64,000 bases of DNA from Ryuthela nishihirai (Eukaryota > Arthropoda > Arachnida > Araneae > Heptathelidae), in NCBI GenBank assembly GCA_038380435.1, contig JAWZYU010000019.1, positions 21,787,801 through 21,851,800 on the forward strand, written 5' to 3'. Shown piece by piece: positions 34,141 through 45,731 of the stretch. A model generated the notes under the pieces. It was not told the DNA's origin. It was given only the letters and a program-made list of their open reading frames with translations, and did no database searches. How positions within the stretch are numbered: the first letter of the stretch is position 1; every line of letters starts with the position of its first letter. Made by a program: the position numbers and the translations under genes.

Positions 34141-34648
34141 TGAGAGGTCAACGACTTCAATAGATGTCTTTTTTACAACACATAAAACTTCGGGTTTTTT
34201 TTTAAACAAATTTTCGTTTGAAAATTTTCTTAGATATATCTTTTAAAATACACAATTCAAGTTTGTAAAATATTTCTTTTTGCATTTGATGCATACTCTA
34301 TTAAACTATAATGATTTGTTAAAGCCATCTAATGGCCATTTCTTAGAAGCACTAAATGGTATTGCTGATTTGCTTGTTAAACTTCCTCTTTGCTGAGGTA
34401 ATCTTCTGATTTAAGCTCACAAGTTTTATTTGAACTATTATCAACAAATTTTTCCTTAAATTTTCAAAAATCTCCTGAAAAATAACAAAAAAAAAATGCT
34501 ATTTTTAAAAATGACAGATTTTGGAAGTAATTAAGAAGTATGTACCACCATTTTTTTACACTCTTTTTCTGCCATAAACCTATTTCAGTATTCCCAATTT
34601 TTTTATCATTTATATCATTTATCCCAGCATTGTATGCATCTTTCTCAC

Positions 34649-34866
34649 ACTGTTTTTTACTGGGTCCTATACACCCATTTTATTGTCGATTTTACACGTG
34701 TTGTTACTTTTTGTGATTTTTACTTATCTTTTTTGTTCTGGTTATGATTCTGTGTGTTTTTAACTTTGGTTGTGGGTTCCAATGACTTTTATCCATTTAT
34801 ATCTTTTTGTTTGGCGCAATATAGCCCTGTTGCTCTTGCGCCAAAAAAACCCCAAACAACCAACCG
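34649..34866 (+). mobile_element. LINE-tail element, family H, copy 3 (218 bp)
   Basis: 11-bp target duplication atctttctcac (34638-34648, 34867-34877). Terminal hairpin TTGGCGCAA (34811-34819) with TTGCGCCAA (34836-34844), inner stem AGC (34823-34825) with GCT (34832-34834), then a caaccaacc-like tail. It interrupts the left arm of the foldback-like composite. Confidence 0.8.
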
Positions 34867-36042
34867 ATCTTTCTCACTCGTAAAATTAACAGGAATTGAT
34901 ATGAACCTTCTTAGAAAAGAAGCCAGCAAGCTAAGTTGGAGTTGTTGCAAAGTACCTCATGGCAGCAGGTACAAGTTGAGTGCAGTGACATAGTTATTGC
35001 TCACACGTGCAGTCAAGTGAAGTGGCTCTATAATGGATGTTTATAGAAAGAGTTCTTCTCAGATATAGTATAATGTGACTATGCATCAAGTCTGTATTAA
35101 CCTTCTTTTTTATTTCTGTAGATTCATTTTTATTTCTGTAAATTATTGATTTTTTCCGTTGGCTGAGCTACTGATTTTTTGGAGTTATGCTACATCAAAT
35201 TGCTGGCTTTACAAGTTGTTGAGGATATTATTTAACATCGCATTAGATTATATGTTAATATTTCTTTTATTATTTCTTTCTTTTCTTGTAAAAAAACTTT
35301 GATCTTGTATCATTCCTGAAAATGAATAAGGTATTGTATATGGAAGCAAAAAGGACTTCCTTTCCACAGTGAGTTGTTTACATGGATGATTGAAGTCAAA
35401 TACTTTCTCCCAGCAAACTGGATTATAAACTCCCTGCATAAAATTAGTATTTTATTTCCTTTTTTTAATTAAGCCTTAGTTTTCATTTTCATAGATCTAC
35501 TTAATAGATACTATATTATCAATCTTTCCACTGATTGATAATTATAAATTTTTCAAAGTTAAGTTACATCGGATGGTCGGCTTACAACTTGTTGCTGTGG
35601 ACATTGCATTAGTTTATATGTTATTTTTTTTTTAAATTCTTTCTTTGTTTTCCAATAAAGAAATATTGTATCATTTTCTACTACAGGAATGAGGTCTTGG
35701 ATATGAAAGCAAAAAGCATTTCCTTGGCACAGATATCAGTCCTTGTGTGGGAGGGCATTTTTGGTAAGGGTTTTTACCCCCTCCCCCACTAAAATCACTG
35801 AGATGTTTGTTTTACTCCCCCTCTCTTTAGCATTTTTTTTTTAATTATGTTTTATGTGCTATCAAAGTTAAGGATTTCTAACTTTATCCTAAAAGTCATA
35901 TCTTTTTGAAACCATGTAAACTCACAAACAAATAAATAAAATAATGTAAATGAATTCCTACAATGCAAATGTAATGTTTAATCAGTTGAGTTGATCATGG
36001 GATTGTAATTAAACATCCATAACCTTTATTTATGCTTATTAT

Positions 36043-36131
36043 CAGGCTGGACAATGGAAGGTTTAAGTAAATAAAGGTTATATAACCATTACATAACCTT
36101 TATTTACTTAAATCTTCCATTGTCCAGCCTG
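36043..36131. repeat. 39-bp near-perfect palindrome at the composite centre
   Basis: 36043-36081 pairs with 36093-36131 (one mismatch) around 11 bases. It lies between the inverted partial unit and the complete F unit, where a head-to-head junction is expected. Confidence 0.9.
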
Positions 36132-38399
36132 AAAAACAGGTTTCATCCAGAGGCCAAGCTATTTTCTCCCTATACTCAGCCAAAAAAAAGCTTTTAACTC
36201 TAGAACTTTTTTGCAAATAACTAATGAAAGGAATTATGGCACTTCTATGCTAAATTCATTGGAATTTAATTCTGGATTTTCTAAAAATAAACTATTTAAC
36301 AAAAAAAGACAATATATTTTATTTTAATAGGACTCTTTTAGAGTCATGTAGTAAAAAAATGCACCTGGCAACACAAATAAAAATTAAAAAAAAAACTAAT
36401 GGAGAGAAATGATTACAGTGCACATGAATAGAATGACTATATATTTCTAAATAACAAAAAAAATATTTTTTTTTAGTTTTAATAAATATTTTTCTCGTTT
36501 GGTGATTTTTTTTTATTGGTACCATACTTTGAGAAAATTCCAGGCTTTTAGCCAATTGTGTTGAGTCACATAAACAAGTCAACTTTAGAATTAAAAAAAA
36601 ATCAACTGAAATAGGTATCAAATTAAACAGAATTTAATTATGAATTTTGTGAAAATGAGTAATATAAACAAATTTGCAAACATATTAATTTTAATAAGCC
36701 TTTTTCAATGTGATATGGTGAAAAAAAGATCGTACTATACAATTAAGGCTTCATTTTGGAAAACCTGCTGAATAAAGCTAGTTAAATTATATATTTATCG
36801 AAAGGAAATTTCCTCCTGAATAATATAATATTCAACCTGAAATATGATTTTTATTTCTTTTAATGATTCTTTTCAGTATCGTATATATTTTAAACATGGC
36901 CAGTATTGTACAACATGACTTGGACTTCTCACATTCACGGGAATTTCTGAACTGGTTATGAAATAGAAAATACTTCCTTGGCTGCTTTTTTTTGCTAAAC
37001 ATTATGAATTTTTTCTTTGGGTGTTGAAGTTTTGCGATCTTGGCTAAGTGCAGAAAGGTTTGTGCACCAAAGTAAGAAAAAAACAGCGTTATATCGTCTA
37101 TGTGGCACAGTCAAGGTGCTGAGGGGGGGGGGGTGCTGCTTTTTAAAATCATTCAATATAAACATAAAAATTCATGATTTAAAAATATATATATATATGT
37201 TTTTCTAGGAGGGGAGGGGGGTGAAAGTTTTTATGTTAGTTTAGCAGAGGGGACGCCTTCTTGAAATTGCCCTCCCACATAACAGCTGATTTCCATAGCA
37301 AGGAAGTCTGTTTTGCTTCCGTATCCAAGACATTTTCAGAAAACGGTACATGCTCAAAGTAAATAAAGTTTTTTTTTTACTAAAAAACAAGAAATAATAA
37401 AAGAAAAATTACATATAACCTAATGGGATGTTAAATAAAATATTTTTGCAACAACTTGTAAGCTGTCGTCATCAGCCGATCTAAAGATCGCTAACTAACG
37501 GAAATAAATTTACAGAAATTAATTTGCTTCCATTACCAAGACCTCATTTATTTTCAGAAAATGATACCAGATCAAAGTTTTGCTGGAAAAGTAATAAATA
37601 ATAAATAAAAATTAACATATAGCCTAATGCGATGTTAAAATATCCACATCAACAAGTTGTAGGCCGGCCATATGATGTAGCATAACTATGAAAAAAATCA
37701 ATGCTTATTGTTTGGCCAAAAGATCGCTAATTTCCAAAAATAAGCTACTGAAATGAAAACAAGTTTAAATATGAAAAAAAATCAATACTATCTTTACAAA
37801 GGGTATCCAATATGCTGAACCAAAACTGTAAAAAACACTTACTGCACACAGAACGGAGAGAGCATGTGTCAGCCATCTGTGTCTTGTTTGTCTCAGTGAA
37901 GCATAACTAATTAAATGCAGGTGCAACCAGAATTTCTAAGAAGGATGTGTTTGCTTCCAGTTTTTGATTTTAAGACTGGAAAGATGCATAGAATGCTGGG
38001 AAAAATGATAAAAAATAACTTGGGAATACTGAAATAGGTTTATGACAGAAAAGAGTGTGAAACAGAAAAAAACAAATGGCGGTGTGTATTTTGTAATTAC
38101 TTCTAAAATCTATTGTTTTTAAAAATAGCAGTTTTGTTTGTTAATTTTTAGGAGATTTTTGAAAATTTAAGGAAAAATTTGATGATAATAGTTCAAATCA
38201 AACTTGTGAGCTTAAATCAGAAGGTTTCTTCAGCAAATAGGAACATTAACAAGCAAATTGGCAATACCATTTAGTGCTTCTAAGAAATGGCAATCAGATA
38301 CTTTATAAATTTATTTATATTGTAGTTAATGAAATGCATAAAAATATTATTTTTGAAGCCTGAATTATATATATTTTTTACAAGATATACTTAAAAAAA

Positions 38400-38590
38400 A
38401 TTACAACAGCAAGTGATCTAAGGGACCTGGGTTTGAGCCCCGGGTAAGGCATGGATGTATGTGTCATTTTTCTGCTGAGGTCCTGCCATCCTCTCAAACC
38501 TTCTACTATGGCATATAAACTGTCAGTCTCCTGTCAGACCTCTGTGGCAAGCAGATTCTTGAGGGGGTATTTGTTATTTTTATTTTTAAA
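38400..38590 (+). mobile_element. SINE-B, 5'-truncated
   Basis: Starts inside the head (gatctaagggacctgggttt, B box ggtttgagcccc) and runs through the body to ttgagggggtatttgttatt. It splits the right end of the F unit, which resumes at about 38590 (gttgtactaaaaatggatac). Confidence 0.8.
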
Positions 38591-38690
38591 AAATTGTTGT
38601 ACTAAAAATGGATACATATGTCCTTGGCATCTCAATTCAGGTTCTCCGAATGTATACAGACGACGTGGATGCTGGAAGGGTTAAACGCCA

Positions 38691-39099
38691 AAATATTATG
38701 TGAAGTAATGACTAGAGATTTGAAATATCATCATAAAACCATAAAGAATCAAATGTATTTGAATAGTACTTGTACAGTCTCTTATATTTAATGTGCTCTC
38801 AACATTTTATTACTAACTGTGTCAGTGAAATATAATGCTTATGCTAGTAACTTGCATTTTGTATTGTGTAATTTTAGTGTCTCATTAAACAATTAACTAT
38901 CTTCCTTGGGTATTGAAAGACATTGATGGAAAGCAAATAAAGATGATGATGGAAAGTAAATAAAGGTGTGCATAAATATACTTCACTCATTGGATATGAT
39001 TTTGGACATTCTGACACCAAAATTCACTGATGATAAAAGCTGTTGCATAGCATACCTTCGACTGTTATGATGGATAAACATTGCAACCTAATTGCTTAG
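38691..39099. other. Unassigned intron
   Basis: Contains two near-identical ~20-bp pieces (gatggaaagcaaataaagat and gatggaaagtaaataaaggt) at about 38930-38965; otherwise nothing. Confidence 0.35.
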
Positions 39100-39990
39100 G
39101 ATGCAGTGATTATCTGCCCACAATTGAATGCAAGTTCAATTGTAGATAGATAGTCATTGTGAGGAAGATGGAGTGCTCCATATCTGCGGCTGCAGAATGC
39201 CTGGGATTTCTGTGTGTACCATTGCATATATGTACCAAGACTACATTAAAACTGACAAAACTTGCAGCAGCCATGAAAAATGTGGCTGTAACTGGGCCAT
39301 TAGCGTTCGAGATTAGCACCCTCTCCTTTATCATAATGTCGGAATGGAGGGTCACAGTGCAGATGATAATGTTGGCATTCAACAATGGGGCAACTATGAA
39401 GGTTTTTGCAAAGACCATTTGACATACAATGGCATGACTATTGTAGACACATGGGCTATATAAGCTGTTACTCACATTGAGTACCCTTGTTAACAGCATG
39501 TCACTGGGGTATGAGGCTGCAGTGGACCATGGAAGCTGAAAACAGGTAGCTTTGTGTGACAAATTGAGGTTCTAACTACAACATGCCAATAGAAGGTTGC
39601 ATGTGTAGCATAGATTACACGAGTCCATGGACCCCATGGCAAGTCGGGATGTTACAGGTCAGTGGAGGTGGTGTAATGCTCTCTAGCATGTTTACATAAG
39701 CCACCTTGGTGCCCCTTGTATATATTGAGACCACCATCACTGCACAACTACCTACACCCATTCATAGCTACCCATTTCCCACAGCAGGATAGCTGCTTTC
39801 AACAAGACAATGCCCTGTCTCATCACTCCAGTTTGGTGAAGGACTGGTTGTAAGAGCTTTCCAGTGAGTTCACAGCCCTCAAATGGCAATCTCACTCCAT
39901 GGATTTGAACCCTATTGAGCATCTGTGGGACAAAGTGAAGCAATGCATTTGAGCCTGAAACTCGGTACTTTTTGGACAGCTGTCCTAGAA
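39100..39990 (+). mobile_element. Tc1-like transposon, degraded
   Basis: Plus-strand remnants, in order: an FNNGATMKVFAKTI-like stretch; QQDNALSHHSSLVKDWL (second Asp) near 39800; and MDLNPIEHLWDKVKQCI (third acidic residue) near 39900. Numerous stops. Inverted ends not identified. Confidence 0.7.
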
Positions 39991-40208
39991 TCATGGGCCT
40001 CAATACCACATATTGCTGCTGTTGTTGGTGGGGGGGGGGGGGGAGAGGAAAGTGGATTCACACATTAGGTGGGTGTGTATAAGGCATTGTCCTTTCAATG
40101 TATACTTTAATCTTTCAGTACATAAGTTTTTTTTTCCAAATATTATGACATTCAAAAGTAAAATTACAATATAAAGATTTAATATTTAATGAAATCATAA
40201 TCTAATGT

Positions 40209-40774
40209 ATACTAGTTTCCATAAATTAAGGAAAATCCCTATGTTAAGTCAATGGGAAGCTACATCAAAGCTCTCTAACTTCTAAAATAAGTTTTTTTGT
40301 TTTGAAAAATGTGATCACAGATAAAGATCTCAATCAAATAAATCAGTATCTTGATTTTCAACAATATTCATTCAGTATTTAATGATTTATGGAAGTTTGA
40401 ATATTTAACAACAGCAATGCCAGTGTTAAGAAACTTATACCAAAATGAAGAATAGTGAAATAATTCTTTACATAAAGGTCTAAAATACAAACTTATTTTA
40501 TTAAACACTTTGATACTATACTTATTACTAAGTTTTAACTTCTGAAGTCTATTTTCATGACTGGCATTTCTGTTGTTAAATATTCAAACTTCCACAACTC
40601 GTAAAAAAAAAATGAATATTGTTGAAAATGGAGATATTGATATATTTGATGTGATCTTTATCTGCTATCACATTTTTGAAAACTACAAACTTATTTTAGA
40701 AGTTATAGAGCTTTGATGTTAGCTTCCCATTGACTTAACATAGGGATTTTCCTTAATTTATGGAAACTAGTATA
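40209..40774. mobile_element. Palindromic MITE, 216-bp arms
   Basis: Arms 40209-40424 and 40560-40774 are inverse complements with scattered mismatches. Outer ends tactagtttccataaattaa and its inverse. The middle 135 bp have no coding potential. TA-like flanks suggest a Tc1/mariner-type target, but the superfamily is not settled. Confidence 0.82.
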
Positions 40775-41332
40775 TTACTGTAATTAGAATATTATGCCCA
40801 AACACTAGTATCTAGTCAAGATGAAAAACAATGGGCAGTTGAGTCAGTGAGTTCAACATAACAGTGTATAGAAATATGCATATTTTATAGCATAATGCCA
40901 AGTAAATATGACTAGAAGAAAGTTTATGTTGAAGAATTAGAGTTCTGGTAATATCAAAAAATTCTTATTGGTACTGTAAGTTTGTTATTGCATAATATTT
41001 GTTTGATACTTTTGGACACAGTCTGCACACTTTGTTATGGTAATAGTATGACACTTGAAATTTTGAATTTATACTTTCAGCTCTTCAGAAAATATTTGTG
41101 GGGGAATTTGTTACATATATCATTAAATGTTTTCAGAACATAATTTCTGCAGTAAATTTTCTTCATCACATTTTAAATATTGCTATCAAACTCTACTGGT
41201 TTAATGAATAATCTTTAATTGTTAATTATATGTTACTGTTAATAAACATTTAATAATAAAAAAAATTTGTATATGTAAAACAGAAAATAAATTTTAAAAA
41301 ATCATATTAAAAGCACAATGATAAGTTGTTAT
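40775..41332. other. Unassigned intron
   Basis: AT-rich, nothing recognised. Confidence 0.4.
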
Positions 41333-42646
41333 GTTAGCAATTACTTTACATAATCATTGTAAATACCTAACTTCATTAGGCTTTAACCTATATAATTACT
41401 CTCTACCTAAGTACTAATTTTCATGAGCCAGACGACAGTTAATTACCATTTGGTTGCTTACACTTTACAAAAATGAGAAGAGAGATGTGTTACCATTTTC
41501 TTCCTTCCAAGTACACAGTCCTTGGGCAGAAGTTTCACATTGTTTCTTCCAAGTCGATGTTAAGTAACTCAGAAATTTTTACTGGCTGACACACTCCAAA
41601 ATTGTTTATAAGGCACACTATATGGTTATTGTGGTCGTTCCTTCAATTTGAGACTGTCAGTCCAGATTACATTGATGACACAGTGCTATTATTTGTCAGC
41701 ACTCACTTTCACATCTCTCCTTTTGCTGAACAACCACCTGATTGTTACTATTTGATTCATTTGACACATCCAAACATAACAAAATCAAAATTTGGAAACA
41801 GCTCCCCTTTTTTATAAGACTATTTACATTTCACTTTAAAAGTTTTACTGATTATGTCATATAATCAATTTGACAGAGTAAACCAATTAGATAAAACAGC
41901 GTTGATGCGAACCATGCTGCAAGCTGATCTGCATAATTACACCTTAACATTTAAAATAATAGTCTCCCCACAAACAAAAAACCAATTAAATTATACGGAA
42001 AATTTAATTTTAAATTTGAATCAAGATAAATTATGTAATATGGATATAAAACCATTACTGGCTGCTTGGAAATTATTAACAAATCATCTTACAGGTGATG
42101 CAATGGATTCCACTAGAGGGACCACCTTCCTTATAAAGATGTCAATGAAATGATGTAACAACCACACTGTCTGAGAAAGCCTGAGCAAAATGTGCATTGC
42201 AGTGGTCATATGTTTTAGTTCTTGTGTTTTTAAATTTTGATGTTGCAACTTTTAAAGTGAAATGTAAAATTCTTATAAAAAGGGGGGGGGGGGGCAGTTT
42301 TTAAAATTTGATTTTGTTATGTTTGGGTGTGTCAATTAATCAAATAGTAACAATTGGATGGTTGTTCGGTAGAAGGAAAGATGTGAAAGAGAGTGCTGAC
42401 GAATAATAGCACTGTGTCATCAGTGTAATCTAGACCAACAGTCTCAAATTGAAGGAACGACCACAAATCATATAGTGTGCCTTATAAACAATTTTGGAGT
42501 GCGTCAGCCAATGACAGTTTCCGAGTCACTTATCAACTTGGAAGAAACAATATGAAACATCTGCCGAAGACATGTGATAGCTAATGAAAAGCTGTAAAGC
42601 CTAATGAAGTTAGGTATTTACAATGATTATGTGAAGTAATTTCTAA
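41333..42646. mobile_element. Long-TIR element, 1.3 kb, with an open frame in its core
   Basis: Left arm 41333-41845 and right arm 42246-42646 are inverse complements with gaps. Shared landmarks are attacttNacataatcattg, aatacctaacttcattaggc, cacactatatg and tcaatttgagactgt. The left arm has about 110 extra bases. The 400-bp core is unique in the window and contains the 99-codon frame below. Confidence 0.8.
41854..42153 (+). CDS. Unidentified 99-residue open frame in the long-TIR core
   Basis: ATG to TGA without interruption in AT-rich DNA; begins MSYNQFDRVNQLDKTALMRT. It contains hydrophilic, Asn/Lys/Leu-rich text with no motif I recognise, no signal peptide and no transmembrane segment. 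I do not know what it is. It fills most of the unique core between the two arms, so it could be a captured host exon, a remnant of the element's own gene, or chance. Low confidence that it is translated. Confidence 0.25.
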   Translation: MSYNQFDRVNQLDKTALMRTMLQADLHNYTLTFKIIVSPQTKNQLNYTENLILNLNQDKLCNMDIKPLLAAWKLLTNHLTGDAMDSTRGTTFLIKMSMK

Positions 42647-42861
42647 TGTGAAAAATAAATTTTAATGTTTTAAAACATTTGTACTCCCATGACTCAAGAG
42701 TTGAGTAAAACATGATATAAAGTGGATCCATCTTGAAAAAACTAATCCTCCAGTTATAAATGACGATATAAATACACAAGGTTTTTGGTTACATCTGTTC
42801 TGATACTTGAAAACATTTTATAAAATTAAACACAAATGTTACCACTTTCACTGAAAATAGT
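42647..42861. other. Short unassigned spacer
   Basis: Nothing recognised. Confidence 0.4.
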
Positions 42862-43069
42862 GACCGCATGTGTGGGAAAGCCATACCCTGTGCAAGTTAA
42901 AGAACACCCCAGATGGCCTTGACAGAAGACTACCATCTCTCTCCTAATGGCTATCCAGTGGATCCTCTTCCCCCAACCTTATCTGAGCTCTTGGGGGGTC
43001 TTTGTGGCCTTACCATTTAGCCCATTGTGTGCAAATAAATGCCTCTCAGAGGTAAAAAAAAGAACCTAC
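42862..43069 (+). mobile_element. SINE-A, 3' part
   Basis: Starts at gcatgtgtgggaaagccata in the body and runs to ctctcagaggtaaaa. The tRNA head is missing. Confidence 0.8.
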
Positions 43070-43082
43070 CACTGTTACTGAT

Positions 43083-43495
43083 AAGTGGCCCCATGTGTAG
43101 GTTTGGTTGTTTTACCTCTGAGTGGCACATTGGCACACAATGAGTTAAATAGCCAGGTCACAAGAACCCCGAGGGCTCAGAGAAGGTTGGGGAGAGGGTA
43201 CCCACTGGACAGCTGTTAGGAGATATATGGTAACCTCCCTTCAAGGCCATTCAGTCTGTTCTTTAATGTGCACAGGGTATGGTTCTCCCACACATAGCTT
43301 GGGGCTATGAATTAATGTCCCATCCGATGGATGGTGACCTTTCCAAGCCCATTGGTGTCCCCTACTGCCTGGTGGGCTACTACCTAGTGCTGGTGCCTAC
43401 TGCCTAATGGCAAGGTGGGAAGTTTTGCCGAGTTAAATCTCAACGCTCGCCCAGCTGGGACTTGAACCTGGAAACTGCAGATTGTGAGCCTGGTC
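43083..43495 (-). mobile_element. SINE-A, nearly complete
   Basis: Tail ttgttttacctctgagtggc at the left; worn B box gacttgaacctg and head up to tgtgagcctgg at the right. It contains an internal duplication of the cctactgcc text near 43360-43410 and abuts the next copy head to head. Confidence 0.8.
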
Positions 43496-43690
43496 CATGC
43501 ATGTGTGGGAGAACCATACCTTGTGTAGATTACAAAATATGTTGGATGGCCTTGATGGGAGGCTGCCATCTATCTCCTAACAGCTGTTCCCTTCCCCCAA
43601 CCTTCCCTGAGCCCTTGGGGGGGGGGGGTCCTTGTGACTGGCCATTTAGCCCATTGTGTGCAAAAATGTGTTGTTCAGAGGTAAAATAAT
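43496..43690 (+). mobile_element. SINE-A, 3' part, head-to-head with the previous copy
   Basis: Starts tccatgcatgtgtgggagaa and ends gttcagaggtaaaataatc, with a G-run at 43616-43628. With 43083-43495 it forms an inverted pair of SINE-A bodies. Confidence 0.8.
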
Positions 43691-44271
43691 CTAACTCAAC
43701 CCAACTGAAAAAGGAATAGCCCTACCTCCTCCTTACTTATTGACACCTACCACCTTGCGATAAAGTTGTATTTTGTATGAAGTTTTTTTCTAATTGAAAT
43801 TGTGCCAATTTTGAAACTTCTGATACATTGAATGTAAGCTATCCAACTATGGTGTTCACCTTCAAATGGAAGTTGATGCAAATACCAAATTTGGAAAAAA
43901 ATGGTTAAATGGCAGAAATGTAAATATGCCCATAATTTTTATCCTTCAAGGTATTTTTAATCACTTCTATATTACAGATGGGTAAGGCTGCCAACTTTAT
44001 TTTATACTGAAATATGAGACCAGGTATTCCTCACACACACATCTCAAACCATTCGATAAGAAGACTGTCATATGATATTTTGAAATAACATAGCATCAAT
44101 TATAGTTTTGTTTTGCAAACTACATTAGAATGCATCAGTATCCAAGTTTCATTTCAAAAACATTGCACAAAATTTATGCCGAATGTATTGCATATATTGA
44201 TATTTTTCTCCTTGCAGTGATTAAATCTTGTGAGTTTACTCCAATATCTGTGTAATGTCATTTGAGCTATA
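43691..44271. other. Unassigned intron
   Basis: Nothing recognised; ends with the TA target of the rosa-like element. Confidence 0.4.
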
Positions 44272-45729
44272 CAGGGTGATTCAAAACTTATCGTTCAAAT
44301 TTCGTGGGGAGGTAGGGAATACGTCAGGAAACCGATTTCACATAGGAAAGTATGTCCGCAAACGTCATCTACATGAACAAAATGGACAAGTAAAGTGAAC
44401 ACAAGGAAACAGTACAGTTAAGTGATAACAAATATAACTTTTATTCCAACAAGGTAAAGTACAGGTTCACAGTAGGTGCTCAAAATTGCGACCATTTACA
44501 CGGACACAGGATTCACAGCGCCGTTGCATTGACCGCCGAACATTTTCAAAAACGCCTGGCATATCACGGACAATGCCTGCAGCGGCCACTATTCGTGCAA
44601 CTAGGTCCATTTCACTGTCGACGGGGGTCTCGTACACATGGTCTTTCATGGCCCCCCACGAAAAGAAATCCATGGGCGATAAATCAGGTGACCTGGGTGG
44701 CCAAGCGATCGGTCCACCTCTACCGATCCATCGAGCTCCGAATGTTCGGTTCAGGTAATCACGCGCAACAATTGTGCTATGGGCTGGAGCCCCGTCATGT
44801 TGATACCACATATCTCGGCGGATATGCGCAGGAACAGCGCCCAGAAAAGTCGGTAACACTGTCTCGAGAAATATTAGGTATTTCCTGCCGTCCAGTCGGG
44901 GCGGTAGCAAGTAAGGTCCCAACAAACAGTCACCAATGATTCCAGCCCACACATTTACGGCAAAACGATGTTGCGCAGTGTGACTTCTCGTACCATGCGG
45001 GTTGTCGTAAGCCCACACATGTGAATTGTGTGTCTTGAACACACCTTCACAAGTGAATGAAGCTTCATCTGTAAAAAGGACAGAAGCTGGAAAACTGGGG
45101 TCCACGGCACCTTTCTGCATGAACCATTGTGCAAATTCCACACGCTTCGGATAATCATCAGGATGCAGTAACTGCACCCTTTGCAGATGGTAAGGATGCA
45201 CACGTTCCTCCTGCAGTATCTGCCACACTACTGACTGAGAGACCCCAAGCTGCTGAGCAATAGCTCGTGTGCTGGTATTCGGATTATCTTCGATGGACTG
45301 TAGGACTTGTTCTGCGACGTTGACAGTCCGCGTCAGTCGTCTTCTCCCTGTATCCTGCATGTTGCTGCGCAGTGAACCACGTTCGCGCAGATTGCGATGC
45401 ACACGTGCAAACATTTGATGCTGCGGTATTCTTCTGTTGGGGTATTGGTCTTCGTAAACTTGCCTAGCTCAGCGGCTGCTTTCGCCAGCTGCCCCATATG
45501 CGAGATGCATATCCACTAGCTCTTGATGCGTAAAACGCTTCATCTTATCACTAGTAAGTCAGTTCGTACACTGATGACAGTGGGAGTGGTCGGGCAAGCT
45601 GTACACTGGTTGGGTACACACAGCGCCCTCTACATACATTTGCGGACATTCTTTCCTATGTGAAATCTGTTTCCTGACGTATTCCCTACCTCCCCACGAA
45701 ATTTGAACGATAAGTTTTGAATCACCCTG
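44272..45729 (-). mobile_element. Rosa-like (DD41D) Tc1/mariner transposon, nearly intact
   Basis: 1458 bp between TA dinucleotides (44270-44271, 45730-45731). Terminal inverted repeats of 91 bp (44272-44362 and 45639-45729) differ at only about two positions. It encodes one transposase on the - strand, interrupted by a single stop. The MITE at 20854 derives from the same family. Low TIR divergence points to recent insertion. Confidence 0.95.
44467..45543 (-). pseudogene. DD41D transposase, 358 codons with one nonsense codon
   Basis: The full frame starts at the ATG at 45541-45543 (MKRFTHQELVDMHLAYG) and ends at 44467. One TGA at 45469-45471 (codon 25) is the only interruption. From Met at 45414 the remaining 315 codons are open. 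Domains: paired-like helix-turn-helix (TSTRAIAQQLGVSQSVVW), first Asp in VLFTDEASF, second in WYQHDGAPAH, third in DLSPMDFF. Exactly 41 residues lie between the second and third Asp, the spacing of the rosa group. A truncated protein from the internal Met would lack about 43 N-terminal residues. Confidence 0.93.
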
Positions 45730-45731
45730 TA

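Larger units (their letters stand above)
34088..38690. mobile_element. Foldback-like composite: unit F plus inverted partial copy
   Basis: 36120-38690 is one unit (F) in the same order as 53495-56115. 34088-35770 is the inverse complement of 37250-38690, interrupted by a LINE-tail copy. Each arm contains two direct subrepeats with the markers aaagacttcatttattttca, atcaaagtttttt, ataacctaatgcgatgttaa and aacaagttgtaa. Long inverted repeats built from tandem subrepeats recall Drosophila FB elements. No transposase-like frame is seen, so it would be non-autonomous. Confidence 0.6.
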
